A stretch of DNA of 64,000 nucleotides from Streptomyces sp. ISL-94 (GCF_018614075.1 NZ_JAGGOZ010000010.1:62001-126000), one strand, 5' to 3'. Numbered from the stretch's first letter, positions 34,843-44,505 are shown. The notes: a model not told the origin generated them from the letters alone. Made by a program: numbers and translations.

Positions 34843-36072
34843 TCAGGCGATGGCGGAGCCCGCGACCCAGTCGGCCCAGGACATGTTCCAGCCGCCCAGG
34901 CCGTTGTTGGGGGCCACCGTCTTGTCCAGCGAGTTCACGACCTCCACCACGTCCCCGACGAGGGTCCGGTCGAAGAACCAGCCGGCCGGGGTGTCCGCGC
35001 CGCCGCCCTTGTCGTCGCGCAGGCCCACGCAGCCGTGACTCATGTTGCTGGAGCCGAAGGTGTCGGGGCTGACCCAGTAATTGCCGTGCAGGAAGGTCCC
35101 GGAGGAGGTGAGCCGCATGGCGTGCGGGACATCGGGGATGTCGTACTCGCCGCCGAAGCCGACGGTCTGGCCGTTCATGCGGGTGACGTCGAAGAGCTCC
35201 ATCACCACCATCTTCCCGTTGTACGTGGTGGTCTTGGGCGCCCCGGCGGTGATCGGGACGGTCGACAGCAGCCGGCCGTCCCGGCGGACCTCCATGGTGT
35301 GCGCGGCCGCGTCCACGGTGGAGATCTGGGACCGGCCGACGGTGAAGGTGATGGTCTTGTCCTGGATGCCGTAGGAGCCGGGGGCGCCCTCGATGTCGCG
35401 CAGGTTCATCTTCACGGTGACCTCGGTGCCGGCCTTCCAGTACGCCTTGGGCCGGAAGTCGAGCCGCTCCTTGCCGAACCAGTGGCCGACGACCTCCACG
35501 GGCGGGTCGGAGGTGACGGTGATGGCCCGCTCCACCTCGGCGCGGCGCGTGATGGCCCGGTTGAAGTTGAAGGAGACGATCATGCCGGTGCCGACGGTGG
35601 ACCGGTGTTCGGGCTTGAAGTAGCCGATGAACCGCTCCTCGGGTACGTAGGTGGTGAAGGTGGTGTGCCGGGCCTGGCGGCGGTTGTGCCCGTCGAGGGC
35701 GACGGCGTCCACGGTGTACTTGGCCGCGAGCGCGAGCCGGCCGGCCGATTCGTCGGGGCTCCAGCTGAGCCCGTCCTCGGCGATGGCGCCGGGGACCTGT
35801 TCCTCCTGCGCGTCCTCCACCTTGGTGACCACGACCCGCTCCAGCCGGCCCTCGGGCACGGTGACCATGAGCCGTCCGTCGGCCGGGACGCCCTTGGCGT
35901 TGTCGTCGGGGGTGATCCGGATGGCCTCGTCCGGTGAACGGGGTTTGCCTGGAAGCTGGATCTCGACCGGTGACCGGCCGTCCTGGGTGCATCCGGCCAC
36001 GGTGCCGAGGAGGCCCGCCCATGCCGCCACGGCGGCCAAGCCCGCCCCTGCCCGCCTCATCAGAAGTGTCAC
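34843..36072 (-). CDS. L,D-transpeptidase lipoprotein with Ig-like domains (second)
   Basis: This 409-residue protein parallels its neighbour: lipobox GLLGTVAGCTQDG, Ig-like domains (FTTYVPEERFIGYFKPE, EVVGHWFGKERLDFRPKAYW) and a YkuD domain with HGNYWVSPDTFGS and SHGCVGLRDD. GTG 36072 follows GGAGGG closely; an ATG at 36060 is an alternative. The two genes are 142 bases apart in the same orientation, a tandem duplication that has diverged, giving two 3-3 cross-linking enzymes possibly with different timing. Confidence 0.92.
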   Translation of the reverse strand: MTLLMRRAGAGLAAVAAWAGLLGTVAGCTQDGRSPVEIQLPGKPRSPDEAIRITPDDNAKGVPADGRLMVTVPEGRLERVVVTKVEDAQEEQVPGAIAEDGLSWSPDESAGRLALAAKYTVDAVALDGHNRRQARHTTFTTYVPEERFIGYFKPEHRSTVGTGMIVSFNFNRAITRRAEVERAITVTSDPPVEVVGHWFGKERLDFRPKAYWKAGTEVTVKMNLRDIEGAPGSYGIQDKTITFTVGRSQISTVDAAAHTMEVRRDGRLLSTVPITAGAPKTTTYNGKMVVMELFDVTRMNGQTVGFGGEYDIPDVPHAMRLTSSGTFLHGNYWVSPDTFGSSNMSHGCVGLRDDKGGGADTPAGWFFDRTLVGDVVEVVNSLDKTVAPNNGLGGWNMSWADWVAGSAIA

Positions 36073-36242
36073 GATCCCTCCAACGACGGGGCTCTCCCGG
36101 GGAAACGTGAGTGGGACGCACGTTCCGGGAAGAACAGTCCGGGCAGAACACTGGGAAGGACCAGACGGGGACGGGCCCAGGCCGGGACGCCGGGGCCGCA
36201 CTCCCCTCCCCCGCAGGTACCCAGGAGCCGTGGAGGCGGGCA

Positions 36243-38666
36243 GTGTCGAGCGCAGCCGAGCAGGAAGAGGCGGTGGAAGCCGTCGGGAACGTCGGGGACG
36301 CCGCCGCCGTGGTACCGGGCGGCCGGGCCGTGCCCGTACCGCAGACCGACGACGGACCCGACGACCGGCCCGGCGGCCGGCCGGACGGCCCACCGGACGG
36401 CAGGCCCGGCGGGTCACCGGACGGGCAGCTGAACGGGCAGCTGAACGGCCAGGTCAGAGAGCAGGTCCTGCATGTCTCCGCGCGCCCGGGACCACCGGTG
36501 TGGCCCGGATCCTCGCACCCTCTCGGGGCACGCTTCCACCACGCCCCGGACGGGACGGCGGGCACCAACTTCGCGCTCTGGGCGCAGGGTGCCGAGGCGG
36601 TGGAGCTGTGCCTCTTCGACGGGGACGGCCCCCACGCCACCGAGACCCGCCGCGCCCTGACGGAGCTCACGCACGAGATCTGGCACGGCTTCGTGCCGGG
36701 CGTGCTCCCCGGGCAGCGCTACGGGTTCCGCGTCCACGGCCGCTGGGATCCCTGGACGGGCGTGCGCCACAACCCGGCGAAGCTGCTCCTGGACCCGTAC
36801 GCACGGGCCGTGGACGGGGACTTCACCCTGCCGCCGGAGGTCTACGGGCACGTCCGCGACTGGCCGCAGCAGTACATCGCCGACACCGTGCGCGACGACC
36901 GCGACTCGGCGCCCTTCGTCCCCAAGGGGGTCGTGGTCCACGATGACGACGACTGGGCGGACGACATCCGGCCGAAGACCCCGTGGGCCGATTCGGTGAT
37001 CTACGAGCTGCACGTGCGCGGCTTCACGATGCGCCATCCGGGGGTTCCCGAGAAGCTGCGCGGCACGTACGCCGGCCTCGCCCACCCGGCGGCGGTCGAG
37101 CACCTGACGCGGCTGGGCGTGACGGCGGTCGAGCTGCTGCCGGTGCACCAGTTCGCGCACGAGGACCACCTGCTGCGCAGGGGGCTGCGCAACTACTGGG
37201 GCTACAACTCGATCGGCTACTTCGCCCCGCACGCGGGCTACTCGGCGAGCGGTACGGCCGGGCAGCAGGTCGGGGAGTTCAAGCGGATGGTGCGGGCCCT
37301 GCACGCGGCCGGGATCGAGGTGATCCTCGACGTGGTCTACAACCACACGGCGGAGGCGGGCGAGCTCGGCCCGACGCTGTCGCTGCGCGGGATCGACAAC
37401 CGGGGCTATTACCGGCTCCAGTCGGACCAGCGCCGCTACGCCGACTACACGGGCTGCGGGAACACCCTGCACGCGGGCCGCCCGCACGTGCTGCGCCTGA
37501 TCACGGACTCGCTGCGCTACTGGGTGACGGAGATGGGGGTGGACGGCTTCCGCTTCGACCTGGCGGCGGCGCTGGCCCGTTCGATGCACGACGTGGACAT
37601 GCTGTCGCCGTTCCTGGCGGTCATCGCCCAGGACCCGGTGCTGCGGCGGGTCAAGCTGATCGCCGAGCCGTGGGACGTGGGCTCGGGCGGCTACCAGGTG
37701 GGTGCCTTCCCGCCGATGTGGACCGAGTGGAACGACCGGTACCGGGATGCCGTTCGGGATTTCTGGCGGGGCGCGCTGCCCGACGTACGGGACCTCGGGT
37801 ACCGGCTGTCGGGGTCGAGCGACCTGTACGCGTGGGGCGGGCGGCGGCCGTACGCCTCGGTGAACTTCGTGACGGCGCACGACGGCTTCACGCTGCGGGA
37901 CCTCGTGTCGTACGAGCGCAAGCACAACGAGGCGAACGGGGAGGCGAACCGGGACGGGACGCACGACAACCGGTCGTGGAACTGCGGCGCGGAGGGCGAG
38001 AGCGACGATCCGCGGATCGGCGTGCTGCGGCGCCGCCAGCTGCGCAACCTGCTCACCACCCTGCTGCTGTCCACGGGGGTGCCGATGCTGGTGGCGGGGG
38101 ACGAGTTCGGGCGGACGCAGGGCGGCAACAACAACGCGTACTGCCAGGACAACGAGACGGGGTGGGTGGACTGGTCGCTGCTGGAGGATCCGGCCTGGCG
38201 GGAGCTGTTCGCCCTGGCCTCCCGGCTGATCTCGCTGCGCCAGGCCCATCCGGTGCTGCGGCGGCGGGCGTTCTTCTCGGGGCGGCCGCAGGGGGCGGAC
38301 GGGCTGCGGGACCTGGCCTGGTTCACCCCGGCGGGCGCGGAGATGACGGAGCGGGACTGGTACGCGCCGGCCGCCACGCTGGGCATGTACCTGTCCGGGC
38401 GGGACATCCCGGGCCGCGACGAGCGGGGCCGGCAGGTGACGGACGACAGCTTCCTGGCCGTGCTGCACACCGGGGACCGGCCTGCGGCGTGGGTGCTGCC
38501 GGGGGCGCCGTGGGCGGAGGAGTACGAACTGGTCCTGGACACCTCGCGGGAGGACCAGGCGACGGCCCCTGGCACCCGGCACCGGGGCGGGGAGACCCTG
38601 ACGGTCCCGGCGCGGTCGGTGGTGCTGCTGCGGGTGGTGCCGGCCGCGGTCGACTCCCGGACATAA
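36243..38666 (+). CDS. glgX: Glycogen debranching enzyme GlgX
   Basis: This 807-residue GH13 enzyme hydrolyses alpha-1,6 branches of phosphorylase-limited glycogen. It has a CBM48 domain (HPLGARFHHAPDGTAGTNFA, FRVHGRWDPWTG) and a catalytic barrel with VILDVVYNHTAE, the nucleophile in GFRFDLAAAL, the acid in LIAEPWDVG, and VNFVTAHDGF. The N-terminal 80 residues are a low-complexity Asp/Gly/Pro stretch (RPDGPPDGRPGG, PDGQLNGQLNGQV) absent from shorter GlgX proteins. GTG 36243 has GGAGG six bases upstream; the frame is open from 36111. It is divergent from the L,D-transpeptidases. Confidence 0.93.
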   Translation: MSSAAEQEEAVEAVGNVGDAAAVVPGGRAVPVPQTDDGPDDRPGGRPDGPPDGRPGGSPDGQLNGQLNGQVREQVLHVSARPGPPVWPGSSHPLGARFHHAPDGTAGTNFALWAQGAEAVELCLFDGDGPHATETRRALTELTHEIWHGFVPGVLPGQRYGFRVHGRWDPWTGVRHNPAKLLLDPYARAVDGDFTLPPEVYGHVRDWPQQYIADTVRDDRDSAPFVPKGVVVHDDDDWADDIRPKTPWADSVIYELHVRGFTMRHPGVPEKLRGTYAGLAHPAAVEHLTRLGVTAVELLPVHQFAHEDHLLRRGLRNYWGYNSIGYFAPHAGYSASGTAGQQVGEFKRMVRALHAAGIEVILDVVYNHTAEAGELGPTLSLRGIDNRGYYRLQSDQRRYADYTGCGNTLHAGRPHVLRLITDSLRYWVTEMGVDGFRFDLAAALARSMHDVDMLSPFLAVIAQDPVLRRVKLIAEPWDVGSGGYQVGAFPPMWTEWNDRYRDAVRDFWRGALPDVRDLGYRLSGSSDLYAWGGRRPYASVNFVTAHDGFTLRDLVSYERKHNEANGEANRDGTHDNRSWNCGAEGESDDPRIGVLRRRQLRNLLTTLLLSTGVPMLVAGDEFGRTQGGNNNAYCQDNETGWVDWSLLEDPAWRELFALASRLISLRQAHPVLRRRAFFSGRPQGADGLRDLAWFTPAGAEMTERDWYAPAATLGMYLSGRDIPGRDERGRQVTDDSFLAVLHTGDRPAAWVLPGAPWAEEYELVLDTSREDQATAPGTRHRGGETLTVPARSVVLLRVVPAAVDSRT

Positions 38667-38759
38667 GAGCGGAGCCCGAACGGACGCCCGCGTTCACCCT
38701 GCGATGATGTGGCCTTCCTGCGAACGCATGAGCATACGAACACACGAACAGGGGCACGC

Positions 38760-39497
38760 ATGGCGAGTGTCGGTACCGCGCTGCGGGAACTGCGCGGGGC
38801 GCAGAAATCGGCGAAGGGCGTGTCCCTCTACTCCCGGTTCGTCAACCGGCCGGCCGGGCGGTACCTGGCCGCCGGGTCGTACGCGCTCGGGCTCACGCCG
38901 AACCAGGTGACGCTGGTCAGCGCCGCCTTCAGCCTCGCCGCCGCGGCCGCGGTAGCGCTGGCCGCGCCCTCGTGGGGGCTGGGCATCGCCGTCTGGGCCG
39001 CGCTCGCCCTCGGCTTCGCCTTCGACTCCGCCGACGGGCAGCTGGCCCGGCTGCGCGGCGGCGGCAGCGCGGCGGGCGAGTGGCTCGACCACGTCGTGGA
39101 CTGCGCCAAGCTGACCGCGCTGCACAGCTGTGTGCTGATCGCCTTCTACCGCTTCCCGGCCGCGTATGGGATCGGAGAGGGCGGGACGGAGGCGGACGGC
39201 TGGCTGCTGGTGCCGCTCGGCTTCCAGCTGGCCGCCGTCGTCACCTACTTCGGCGGGCTGCTGACCGAGAAGCTCAAGCCGAAGGCCGCCCCCGGGAGCG
39301 CCGCCGCGGCGCCCTCGACCGTACGCGCGGTGGCGCTGCTGCCCGTGGACTACGGGGTGTTCTGCGTCGTTTTCCTGCTGCTCGGCGGCGGGGAGCTGTT
39401 CCGCTGGGCATACGCCGGCTTCGGGGTGGTCGCCGCCCTGTTCCTGGCGGCGTTCCTCGCGAAGTGGTTCCGGGAACTCAGCGCCGTTCCGCGGTGA
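38760..39497 (+). CDS. CDP-alcohol phosphatidyltransferase family protein
   Basis: This 245-residue membrane protein has the CDP-alcohol transferase signature DSADGQLARLRGGGSAAGEW followed by LDHVVDCAK, giving the full D-x2-DG-x2-AR-x8-G-x3-D-x3-D pattern. Six hydrophobic segments surround it. It transfers a CDP-linked alcohol (such as inositol phosphate or glycerol phosphate) to an acceptor; the specificity is unknown. The ATG at 38760 is used. Its 3' end overlaps a convergent nucleotidyltransferase gene by 20 bases, which may make its CDP-alcohol donor. Confidence 0.88.
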   Translation: MASVGTALRELRGAQKSAKGVSLYSRFVNRPAGRYLAAGSYALGLTPNQVTLVSAAFSLAAAAAVALAAPSWGLGIAVWAALALGFAFDSADGQLARLRGGGSAAGEWLDHVVDCAKLTALHSCVLIAFYRFPAAYGIGEGGTEADGWLLVPLGFQLAAVVTYFGGLLTEKLKPKAAPGSAAAAPSTVRAVALLPVDYGVFCVVFLLLGGGELFRWAYAGFGVVAALFLAAFLAKWFRELSAVPR

Positions 39498-39996
39498 GCG
39501 GCCCGTCCGCCGCGGCGGCCGGTCCGGCGAGCGCGTCCAGCGCCCGGCGCAGCTGGGTGCTGGAGGTGTGCACGGTGTAGGGGAAGTAGACGACCTCGAC
39601 CCCGTGGGGGGCGAAGTCCTTCTCCAGCTTTTCGCCCTTGGGGGTACCCCGCCAGTCGTCGCCCTTGAAGATGACGTCGAAGCGGACCTGCCGCCAGGTC
39701 TCCACCTTGTCGGGGACCATCTCGACGAATGCGGCGTCGACGTACTTCACACTGCGCACGATTTCGAGGCGCTCGACGAGCGGGATCATCGGACGGCGGC
39801 CCTTGGCGCGTTCGGCCATCTCGTCGGATACCACTCCGGCCACCAGGTAGTCGCACTGACTGCGGGCGTGCCGAAGGATGTTGAGATGCCCGATGTGGAA
39901 GAGATCGTACGCACCTGGCGCGTAGCCGATCCTGTACGCGCGCTGTGCGCCTGGCCGCGCGGGCGCGCCAAGGTCGGACATGTCCCGCTCCGTCAT
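39478..39996 (-). CDS. Cytidylyltransferase-like nucleotidyltransferase
   Basis: This 172-residue enzyme has the nucleotidyltransferase core: GAYDLFHIGHLNILRHARS with the HxGH motif, RPMIPLVERLEIVRSV, DVIFKGDDWRGTPKG and HTSSTQLRRALD. It joins CTP or ATP to a phosphorylated alcohol or sugar, forming an NDP-linked donor. Its closest functional neighbour is the convergent CDP-alcohol transferase gene, which would use such a donor. A truncated homologue of this protein is present at 62560-62859. Start ATG 39996. Confidence 0.88.
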   Translation of the reverse strand: MTERDMSDLGAPARPGAQRAYRIGYAPGAYDLFHIGHLNILRHARSQCDYLVAGVVSDEMAERAKGRRPMIPLVERLEIVRSVKYVDAAFVEMVPDKVETWRQVRFDVIFKGDDWRGTPKGEKLEKDFAPHGVEVVYFPYTVHTSSTQLRRALDALAGPAAAADGPLTAERR

Positions 39997-40122
39997 TTGT
40001 TACCCCCAGCAGCCACACCCCCCGGTGTAGCGGATTAGCAGACAATAGCGTGCACGTTCCGGACCACGCCGGTGAACGAATAGGGTGACGTCCGCATCAT
40101 CCAGGGGAGAAGGGGATGTTCA

Positions 40123-41358
40123 GTGTCCAGATCCGGTCACCGGCGTCTGCTGCTGGTTTCCACCAATTACGCTCCGGAGCACGCCGGGATCGGGCCGTAC
40201 GCCACCCAGATCGCGGAGCATTGGGCGGATCTCGGCCACGAGACCCACGTCCTCGCCGGCATGCCGCACTACCCGGCATGGTCGCTCGAGCCGGAGTACA
40301 AGGGGGCGCTCCGGCGCACGGAACAGCGCGCGGGGGTCACCGTGCACCGGCGCGCGCACACCGTGCCGCCGCGCCAGACCGCCGTGAAGCGGGCCCTCTT
40401 CGAAGGATCGATTCTGCTGCACGGTGCCGTGGCCCCGCCCCGGATGCCGAAGCCGCAGGCGGTCCTCGCCCAGATGCCCAGCCTGGCGGGCGGGGTGCTC
40501 GCCGCCCGGCTCGCGGCGCGGTGGAAGGTCCCGTACGTCCCGGTCGTCCAGGACCTGATGGGCGCGGCCGCCGCGCAGAGCGGCATCAGCGGCGGCGACA
40601 AGGCCGCCGCACTCGCCGGCCGCGCCGAGGCGTACGCCCTCAAGCGGGCCACCCTCGTCGGCGTCATCCACGAGACCTTCGTGGACCGGGTCGTCGGCAT
40701 GGGCGTGGACCCGGGCCGGATCCGCCTCGTGCCCAACTGGTCCCACGTGGCCGAGCCCACCAAGCCGCGCGCCGCGACCCGCCACCACCTCGGCTGGGCC
40801 CCGGGCCAGACCGTCGTCCTGCACTCCGGGAACATGGGCCTGAAGCAAGGGCTCGAAGTGCTCGTGGGCGCCGCCCGGCTGGACCCGAGCGTGCGCTTTG
40901 TCCTGATGGGTGACGGCAGTCAGCGCTCGGCCCTCGCCGAGCTCGCGGCCGACGTGCCCAACCTGGACATCATTCCCCCTGCCGCCGACGGCGAGTTCCC
41001 GGATATTCTCGCGGCGGCGGACGTGCTCGCGGTCACGCAGCACGCGGCGGTGTTGGACATGAGCGTGCCGTCCAAACTCACCTCCTACTTCCAGGCCGGC
41101 CGGCCCGTCGTCGCCTCCGTGGCGGCGGAGGGCGGAACCGCCCAGGAGGTGGAGCGCTCGGGCGCAGGGGTGCTCGTACCGCCGGAGGATCCCGAGGCCC
41201 TGCTGAAGGCCGTACGTGCCCTGGCCGAGGACCCCGAGGGCGCGGACGCACTGGGAGCGGCCGGGCCCCGCCACGTGGCGGCCCACCTGAGCCGCGAAGC
41301 GGGCCTGGCCCGCATCGACGCACTGATCGACGAGGCACTTGGGGGTCCCCGCCCGTGA
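40123..41358 (+). CDS. WcaI-family glycosyltransferase
   Basis: This 411-residue GT4-type glycosyltransferase is of the WcaI kind found in colanic acid clusters: YAPEHAGIGPYATQIAEHW, VLAGMPHYPAWSLEPEYKG, and the C-terminal donor-site HSGNMGLKQGLEVLVGAA and PSKLTSYFQAGRPVVAS. It probably adds a sugar such as fucose to the lipid-linked repeat unit, with the exact sugar unknown. The GTG at 40123 has AAGGGG upstream. It is the first of a three-gene coupled operon and overlaps the Wzz-like gene by four bases (GTGA). Confidence 0.9.
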   Translation: MSRSGHRRLLLVSTNYAPEHAGIGPYATQIAEHWADLGHETHVLAGMPHYPAWSLEPEYKGALRRTEQRAGVTVHRRAHTVPPRQTAVKRALFEGSILLHGAVAPPRMPKPQAVLAQMPSLAGGVLAARLAARWKVPYVPVVQDLMGAAAAQSGISGGDKAAALAGRAEAYALKRATLVGVIHETFVDRVVGMGVDPGRIRLVPNWSHVAEPTKPRAATRHHLGWAPGQTVVLHSGNMGLKQGLEVLVGAARLDPSVRFVLMGDGSQRSALAELAADVPNLDIIPPAADGEFPDILAAADVLAVTQHAAVLDMSVPSKLTSYFQAGRPVVASVAAEGGTAQEVERSGAGVLVPPEDPEALLKAVRALAEDPEGADALGAAGPRHVAAHLSREAGLARIDALIDEALGGPRP

Positions 41359-43094
41359 TCGAGACGAACCGCCCCGCGGCAGCACCGGCCGACGACGAAC
41401 CCGATCTCCTCAGAGACCAGTTCCGCCAGCTCCTGCGCTACCGCAGGCTCATCGGCGCCGGCATCGCGATCGGCCTGCTGGGCGGCGTCTACCTCGGCAT
41501 CTCCACGGCCGACACCTACGTCGCGACCAGCGACGTCGTCCTGCGCGCACCCACCGACGACCCCTTCAACCCGAGCCTCGCCCCCGACAAGGCCATCAAC
41601 ATCGGCTCGGAGCGGCAGGTCGCGCTCAGCTCCTCCATAGCCAACGAGGCCGCCAAGAAGCTCGGCGTGGGCCCGTCCGGCTTCGCCGCCCTGCGCAGCG
41701 GACTCCAGGTCACCAACCCGCCGCAGTCGATGGTGCTCCGCTTCACCTACACCGCGTCCTCCCCCAAGGAGGCCGCCCAGCGCGCCAACGGGATGACCGA
41801 GGCCTACCTGCTCAAGCGGCAGGAGGCCCTCGACGCCACCCGCGACAAGATGGTCAAGGGCTACAAGGACCAGCGCGATCCGATCGCCAAGCAGCTCGAC
41901 GACCTCACCAAGGAGATCGCCCGGATGCCGGCCGGCGCCGCGCGCGACGCCGCCACCTCCACCAAGACCGACCTGCAGAGCGAGGTCGGCGGCTACAACA
42001 CCAAGATCACCAAACTGGAGACCCTGGACATGACCCCGGGCCGGGTCACCAGCGCCGCGACCCCGCCCAGCTCGCCCGACGGGCCGGGCATCCCCATGTC
42101 GCTCGCGCTCGGCGCGGCCGTGGGCCTGGCGCTCGGCCTGCTGGCCGCCTGGGTCCGGCTCGTCTTCGACCCGGCGCCGCGCTCCGAGGGCGATGTGGCG
42201 CGGGCCCTGCGCGCGCCCGTACTCGGCTACCTCCCCCGGGACAAGACGGGCGGCGGGCCGCTGCTCGCCGCGGGCGAGGCCGATCCGCGGCTGGCGGAGG
42301 AGTACCGCTCGGTGGCCTTCCGGCTCGCCTACGACGCCCGCTTCGCCGACCGGCGCCGGCTGCTCGTCGTCGCCCCGCGCGGCAGCAGCGAGACGGCCGC
42401 CGCGGTGGCCGTGAACCTCGGCGCCTCCTTCGCGGAGACCGGCAAGGACGTCCTGCTCATCGAGGCCGATCTGCGCACCCCGGTGCTGGCCAGCCAGCTG
42501 CCGACCGGCGCGGGCGGCAGGCCGCGCTGGAGCCAGACGCCGGGCGCCGGGAAGCGTCCGGCGCAGCACGCGGACACCGAGTGGCCCGACGGACGGCAGC
42601 TCGTCGTGGACGCCGGGGAGTCCGGTGCCTTCGACCTGATCCCGGGCGAGCGGGTGCGCAACGTCGCCCGCGCACTGACCTCCCCGCGCGCCACCCAGCT
42701 GATCTCCGAGGCCGACTCCCCCAACTCCACCGTCGTCGTGCTCGCGCCGCCCGTGCTCTCGTACGCGGACGCGCTCGCCCTCGTCGACCGCGTCGACGGC
42801 GTCCTGGTCGTCTGCGACCCGCGCGCCGTCCACCGCACCGACCTGTCGCGGATCCGCGAGCTGATCAGCGGGGCCGGCGGTACGGTGCTCGGCGCGGTGC
42901 TGCACGCACCGCTGCCCGGCGAGAAGCGGGGCCGCGGCAAGGGCGGCCCGGACGCCCCGGTTCCGCCGGCGGCCGCGCCCGCGCGGTCCGCGCCGCAGCC
43001 GATCCCCTACGAGGTGGCCGAGGCCGAGCAGCACATCCCCGGCGACGGCACGGACACGGTCGCCCTGCGGACCGTCCGCATGGGCAGGCGGTGA
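41355..43094 (+). CDS. Wzz-like chain-length / degenerate BY-kinase protein
   Basis: This 579-residue protein has a Wzz domain between two TM helices (LIGAGIAIGLLGGVYLGIS at about 32-50 and SLALGAAVGLALGLLAAW at about 250-267), then a C-terminal P-loop domain. The second Walker motif (VLLIEADLRTP) is present, but the Walker A position reads APRGSSETAAAVAVNLG and lacks GKS/T. Nucleotide binding is therefore doubtful. It likely sets exopolysaccharide chain length in concert with the neighbouring flippase and polymerase. GTG 41355 and its stop both overlap neighbours by four bases. Confidence 0.85.
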   Translation: MIETNRPAAAPADDEPDLLRDQFRQLLRYRRLIGAGIAIGLLGGVYLGISTADTYVATSDVVLRAPTDDPFNPSLAPDKAINIGSERQVALSSSIANEAAKKLGVGPSGFAALRSGLQVTNPPQSMVLRFTYTASSPKEAAQRANGMTEAYLLKRQEALDATRDKMVKGYKDQRDPIAKQLDDLTKEIARMPAGAARDAATSTKTDLQSEVGGYNTKITKLETLDMTPGRVTSAATPPSSPDGPGIPMSLALGAAVGLALGLLAAWVRLVFDPAPRSEGDVARALRAPVLGYLPRDKTGGGPLLAAGEADPRLAEEYRSVAFRLAYDARFADRRRLLVVAPRGSSETAAAVAVNLGASFAETGKDVLLIEADLRTPVLASQLPTGAGGRPRWSQTPGAGKRPAQHADTEWPDGRQLVVDAGESGAFDLIPGERVRNVARALTSPRATQLISEADSPNSTVVVLAPPVLSYADALALVDRVDGVLVVCDPRAVHRTDLSRIRELISGAGGTVLGAVLHAPLPGEKRGRGKGGPDAPVPPAAAPARSAPQPIPYEVAEAEQHIPGDGTDTVALRTVRMGRR

Positions 43095-44326
43095 GCCGGC
43101 GCGGCCTCGCCGCGGTCGCGTCGGTCCTGGACCAGGCGGCCTCCAGCGCCACGAACATCCTGGTGCTCGTGCTGGCCGCCCGGCTGTCCTCGGCGTCCGG
43201 CTTCGCCGACTTCTCGATGGTGTACGTGGTCTTCAGCGTGCTCCTCGGGCTCAACATGGCCTACGTGGGCCAGAGCGTGGTCCTGGAGAAGGGCGAGCGG
43301 CTGGGGATGGTGTGCCGGTCGGCGGCCGCCTTCACGGGGGTCGCCTCGGCGGTGGTCGGTGCGGTGACGGCTCTCGTGGGCCTGCTGCTCCCGGGGCCCA
43401 CTGGGCGGGCCTTCCTTGCCCTGGGCCTCGTACTGCCTTTGGTGCTGCTCCAGGACGGGCTGCGGTACTGCTTCTCCGCCCTGCGGGCCCCCGAGCGGGC
43501 GCTGGCCGCCGACGTGCTGCGGCTGGTGTGCGTGGTCGCGGCGCTGGCCGCGCAGCCGTCCGGTACGTCCGCGGGGCGGCTGGTGCTGGCGTGGGGGCTC
43601 TCCGCGCTGCCGGCGCTGGGGCTGGGGCTGTGGCTGCTGCGGCCGTACGTACGCGGTGCCCGCGCGGACTTGCGCCCGTACCTGCGGCGGGGCCACCTGG
43701 GGCAGCGGTTCGTGGTCGAGTTCGCGGTCGGCAACGGCTCCAGCCAGCTCGCCGTGCTGGGCCTCGGCGTCTTCGCGACACCGCTGGCGGTCGGCGCGCT
43801 GCGGGGGGCGACCACGCTGTTCGGACCGCTGAACGTCCTGTTCAACTCGGCGAACGCCTTTGGTCCGCCGGTCCTTGGGCGCCTGGGCGGCAAGCGGGCC
43901 ACGGTGCGGGCGACGCTGCTGCTGGGCGCGGTGCTCGCGGCCGTCGGGGCGGCCTGGGGCACGGTCCTCTCCCTGCTGCCGGACCGGCTGGGCCGTGAAC
44001 TGCTGGGCGACACCTGGGCGGCGGCGGCCGCGCTGCTGCCGGCGACGGGGGCGCAGTACGCGGTGATGGGGCTCGGCACGTGTGCCCTCCTGACCCTCCG
44101 GGTCCTGGCCCCGAAGGCCACCCTGTCAGTGCAGGTGGTCTTCTCCCTCCTCTCGGTGGCGCTCCTGCTGACCGGTTACGCGGTGTTCGGTGTGGCGGGC
44201 GCCGCGTGGGGCCTGGCGGCCGGCTCGGCGGCGAAGGCGGCCGCGAGCTGGCTCCGCGTCTCCCGCCTCCCCGCGCCGGAGCCGGCCCACTCGCCCCCGG
44301 CCCCGGCCCCGTCCCCGACGGCCTGA
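43091..44326 (+). CDS. Polysaccharide flippase (Wzx/MATE-like)
   Basis: This 411-residue membrane protein has about 12 hydrophobic segments, with SVLDQAASSATNILVLVLAA at the start and GVAGAAWGLAAGSAAKAAAS near the end, the pattern of oligosaccharide flippases. It would export lipid-linked repeat units for polymerisation. GTG 43091 overlaps the previous stop (GTGA). It ends the plus-strand operon, followed by a dispersed repeat. Confidence 0.85.
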   Translation: MSRRGLAAVASVLDQAASSATNILVLVLAARLSSASGFADFSMVYVVFSVLLGLNMAYVGQSVVLEKGERLGMVCRSAAAFTGVASAVVGAVTALVGLLLPGPTGRAFLALGLVLPLVLLQDGLRYCFSALRAPERALAADVLRLVCVVAALAAQPSGTSAGRLVLAWGLSALPALGLGLWLLRPYVRGARADLRPYLRRGHLGQRFVVEFAVGNGSSQLAVLGLGVFATPLAVGALRGATTLFGPLNVLFNSANAFGPPVLGRLGGKRATVRATLLLGAVLAAVGAAWGTVLSLLPDRLGRELLGDTWAAAAALLPATGAQYAVMGLGTCALLTLRVLAPKATLSVQVVFSLLSVALLLTGYAVFGVAGAAWGLAAGSAAKAAASWLRVSRLPAPEPAHSPPAPAPSPTA

Positions 44327-44328
44327 CC

Positions 44329-44494
44329 CGCTGCACGGGGCCGTCCCCTCCCCGCCCTTCCCCTCCCCCGGACTCTGCCCGGGCGGGGCCGGGGGCGGAG
44401 CCCCGATCCTGAACCCGCACCCAGGCACTCAGCCAGGGCAAATCCAGCCCCGCCGGCGATTGAGGCGCGGGGCCCGGGGCGGAGCTCCGCGAGG
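44329..44494. repeat. Dispersed palindromic repeat, copy 5
   Basis: CTGCACGGGGCCGTCCCCTC, CCCGCCCTTCCCCTCCCCCGG and the inverse tail CGCCGGCGATTGAGGCGCGG with GGGCGGAGCTCCGC are present. It separates convergent flippase and polymerase genes and probably acts as a bidirectional terminator. Confidence 0.65.
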
Positions 44495-44505
44495 GGGCGG
44501 GCGCG

